Below, piece by piece: positions 62,109 through 64,000 of a stretch of DNA of 64,000 nucleotides. The notes under the pieces are model-generated. The model saw only the letters and a program-made list of their open reading frames with translations, was not told the DNA's origin and made no database searches. The DNA is taken from NCBI GenBank assembly GCA_001600495.1, contig BCKE01000056.1, positions 169,216 to 233,215 on the forward strand, written 5' to 3'. Every line of letters starts with the position of its first letter. The first letter of the stretch is position 1. Origin of the DNA: Pilasporangium apinafurcum. Lineage: Eukaryota; Oomycota; Peronosporomycetes; Pythiales; Pythiaceae. Both the position numbers and the translations under genes were made by a program.

Positions 62109-63419
62109 TTAAGCGGCCATCAGTTGGTTCGACGCTGCTCGACGACTGGATGGAGCCGAGACACTGCGTCTCGTTGATCGACTCAACGACGAGTTGGCAT
62201 TGTTGCCATTCCCCAGCAAGTACTGTAGCACTTCGATCTGGTTCTGTTGAGCACTTTTCTTCAGGACATTTCTGTTTCGTGAAGCAGCCCCATGTGATGT
62301 TGGCGCCGTCGAACCAAAGCGTCCACGTGCAAACCGCAGCATACTCAGCCACAATTCTGCCTCATCAACCGACTTGGCACGTACCAGCAGCATTGGTTGT
62401 TCATAAAACTCGATTCGGAAGTCTCCTCCGTTCATCTGTTCCATCTTGGCGATCGTGCGCACATCCACAGCACCGCGTACAGCCTTCCAGTAGCTACGCT
62501 TGTAGAGCGTCAAAATGCCAGTCTTGAAGTCCAATGTCATCCACCGTTTCCGCCAGCTGCGTTGTAGGAACGACATTGAATCCTTTAGTACGTGCACGTT
62601 GCCGCAATATGTCGGTAGATCCATCATAGGAGCTGGCTGTGTGATGATCGCTTGTTGAGGCTGGTGCATCACTGGGGGCAACACCTGCGCGACCTGTGCC
62701 TGTTCTTCATGGAATGCTTCAAAGAAATACTGTTCGAACCGAGTCTGTTCTGTTCGGATGACTGAGATGGCCTTGACAACAATCATCTGCTCCGCAGCAA
62801 GCTCAGCGATCTCGTCAGCATCCAACTCCATGCTCTGTGCCTTCATCCGCTCCTCCCGTTCCATCTCAAGCCGCGTTTCTTCGTCAATCTCATTTCCATC
62901 CTCATCCAGCAACTGAAACCGGCCCCTTGAATCATTTTGATGCGCGTGGACAACCAATGCGGCATGTGGCATGTGGTGGATACCACCTTCGACGTAAAGC
63001 GGGTTGTACGCAGCGTAGACCTCCTCCATTCCTTCGTCTTCTTCCCAAAACGCTTCCATGCCGAAATTCTCGCGAAACATCTGAATTGTGTTTGCATCAC
63101 TCACGTCGTAGTACCCATGCGATTCAAAGAAAACCAACCCATCGTATGGTTGTGCACGCCCAGCGTAGATGTCCTCCAAATGCAAATCAAACGGCGTCGC
63201 CGCCGCAGTCGCCTCAAACAACGGCTCGCTGTCGTTCACGCAAAGCTTACGACGCAGTGGGTTCTTCACCAAGTCGTCGTAGTCCCAACTGTCGCTGCGC
63301 TGACGCTTCATCTGCAATAAACTCTGTGGGGAAGCTCCGTCATCCAACGCTCTTTTCTGAGGGGATGTGTTGAGCATCTGGTCCACTACGATCGGTGTCA
63401 TCGTCACAACCTCCGTCAT
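62109..63419 (-). CDS. PH-domain protein with N-terminal nuclear-signal-like region
   Basis: A 436-residue protein, single exon, ATG at 63417-63419. The first 60 residues are basic (KRALDDG, MKRQRSDSWDYDDL, LRRKLCVND) and could hold a nuclear signal. The middle is acidic with a helical Glu-rich segment (RLEMEREERMKAQSMELDADEIAELAAEQ), perhaps coiled coil. A pleckstrin homology domain spans about residues 275-375: YCGNVHVLKDSMSFLQRSWRK, WMTLDFKTGILTLYK, the middle strands, and a final helix SVDEAELWLSMLRFA with the conserved Trp. The tail is Ser/Arg-rich (RSTRRSVSAPSSRRAA), a likely phosphorylation site. PH domains bind phosphoinositides or proteins, so a membrane-recruited adaptor is likely; partners are unknown. 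It is convergent with UFSP2. Confidence 0.78.
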   Translation of the reverse strand: MTEVVTMTPIVVDQMLNTSPQKRALDDGASPQSLLQMKRQRSDSWDYDDLVKNPLRRKLCVNDSEPLFEATAAATPFDLHLEDIYAGRAQPYDGLVFFESHGYYDVSDANTIQMFRENFGMEAFWEEDEGMEEVYAAYNPLYVEGGIHHMPHAALVVHAHQNDSRGRFQLLDEDGNEIDEETRLEMEREERMKAQSMELDADEIAELAAEQMIVVKAISVIRTEQTRFEQYFFEAFHEEQAQVAQVLPPVMHQPQQAIITQPAPMMDLPTYCGNVHVLKDSMSFLQRSWRKRWMTLDFKTGILTLYKRSYWKAVRGAVDVRTIAKMEQMNGGDFRIEFYEQPMLLVRAKSVDEAELWLSMLRFARGRFGSTAPTSHGAASRNRNVLKKSAQQNQIEVLQYLLGNGNNANSSLSRSTRRSVSAPSSRRAASNQLMAA

Positions 63420-64000
63420 TGTTTAATAACTAAAAACCTGATGATCTATCTACCCCTTCGACGTTAGTCAATGCGGTCCAAAAGAAAAATGAGCACGTGG
63501 TGTTAAAGAGAGTAAGAAGAGATAAAAAAGAATCCGAAGCAAACCAGTCTCCTCTCCCTTCTCCTCTTAGCTTCACACGCGCCTTCCTTTTGGGCGACCG
63601 ACTTACACGCACAATAAACTGAAGTGAAGCTGGTGGAGATTTTCTCTGGGGGGTCGATTTCGATCGATTTGTTTTGCGGCGATGTTGCGAAAAAGAAAGG
63701 TCTTAACTCGCCGCTGTATCTGTCCCAAATGTAATGTGTGTATGTGAATGTCTCGTATCCACGCCAGACCCACACAATACACACACACACGTATACGAAG
63801 GCAGACAGACAAGCGCTCCTCCTCTTTTTCTTCTTCTTCGCCGCTTTTTCTTCTTCTCTTTCCTCACACGCAGAAGCGCGTTCTCCTCTGAGTTGTGTGG
63901 TGTGATCCCTCCGAAGAAAAAAGAAGGATGAAGGGGTATGTTTGGTTTAGGGAAAAGCTCTGGAAGCCCCTTATATAGCAACACTCGACACACGAGCTGA
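63420..64000. promoter_or_regulatory. Upstream region of the PH-domain gene with pyrimidine-rich tract
   Basis: About 580 bases upstream of the minus-strand PH gene. It holds a pyrimidine-rich tract at about 63813-63865 (CTCCTCCTCTTTTTCTTCTTC and following) and a short CA/AC run at 63778-63790. No coding gene is supported to the window end. Confidence 0.4.

Noticed and set aside
62837-63373. Long open frame on + opposite the PH-domain gene
   Set aside because: The minus-strand frame has a PH domain and a proper start; the plus frame is Ser/Pro/Arg-rich shadow sequence.

Overview
The window reads as nuclear DNA of a stramenopile, most likely an oomycete. The reasons are compact protein-coding genes with few short GT-AG introns (about 70-110 bp), an expansion of full-size ABCB transporters beside folate-biopterin-type (FBT) transporters, many small signal-peptide proteins of low complexity, Inr-like core promoter sequences, and flagellar or tubulin-modification genes. 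I cannot name the species. No tRNA, rRNA or CRISPR array was seen.

Layout. 1-1.5 kb: the 3' part of a gene joining Myb repeats to SART3-like HAT repeats. 1.7-3.4 kb: two small secreted Tyr/Gly/His-rich proteins. 4.2-4.6 kb: a C-terminal fragment of a Fanzor (eukaryotic TnpB). 5.4-37.8 kb: a transporter cluster with four full-length P-glycoprotein-type ABC transporters (two on +, starting the cluster and repeated at 28 and 34 kb as + copies, and one on - at 21-25 kb; so three + and one -), one 5'-truncated ABC copy next to a Tc1/mariner-like transposase remnant, and a tail-to-tail pair of FBT transporters. Small secreted-protein genes lie between them (W/G-rich at 9.6 kb, Y/G/H-rich at 26 kb). 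38.8-40.5 kb and 50.9-55 kb: three three-exon paralogues of a membrane-anchored GT-B glycosyltransferase. 41-47 kb: a 2006-residue WD40/EF-hand protein. 47.4-49.3 kb: a large inverted repeat around an N gap, each arm carrying the same Y/G-rich secreted gene. 55.3-57 kb: mitochondrial ribosomal protein bL35 facing a TPGS1-like tubulin polyglutamylase subunit. 57.5-58.9 kb: a decayed IS607-like element with a serine-recombinase remnant followed by a Fanzor remnant. 59-61.5 kb: the UFM1 protease UFSP2 in five exons. 62-63.4 kb: a PH-domain protein.

The most notable signals are the IS607/Fanzor remnant, the near-identical DNA tracts shared between nucleotide-binding domains of otherwise diverged ABC paralogues (gene conversion), the rapidly changing Tyr-rich secreted family with its minisatellite, and the Myb-HAT fusion. 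Exon structures given here were worked out by hand from splice consensus, phase and homologous motifs; they are not backed by transcript data.
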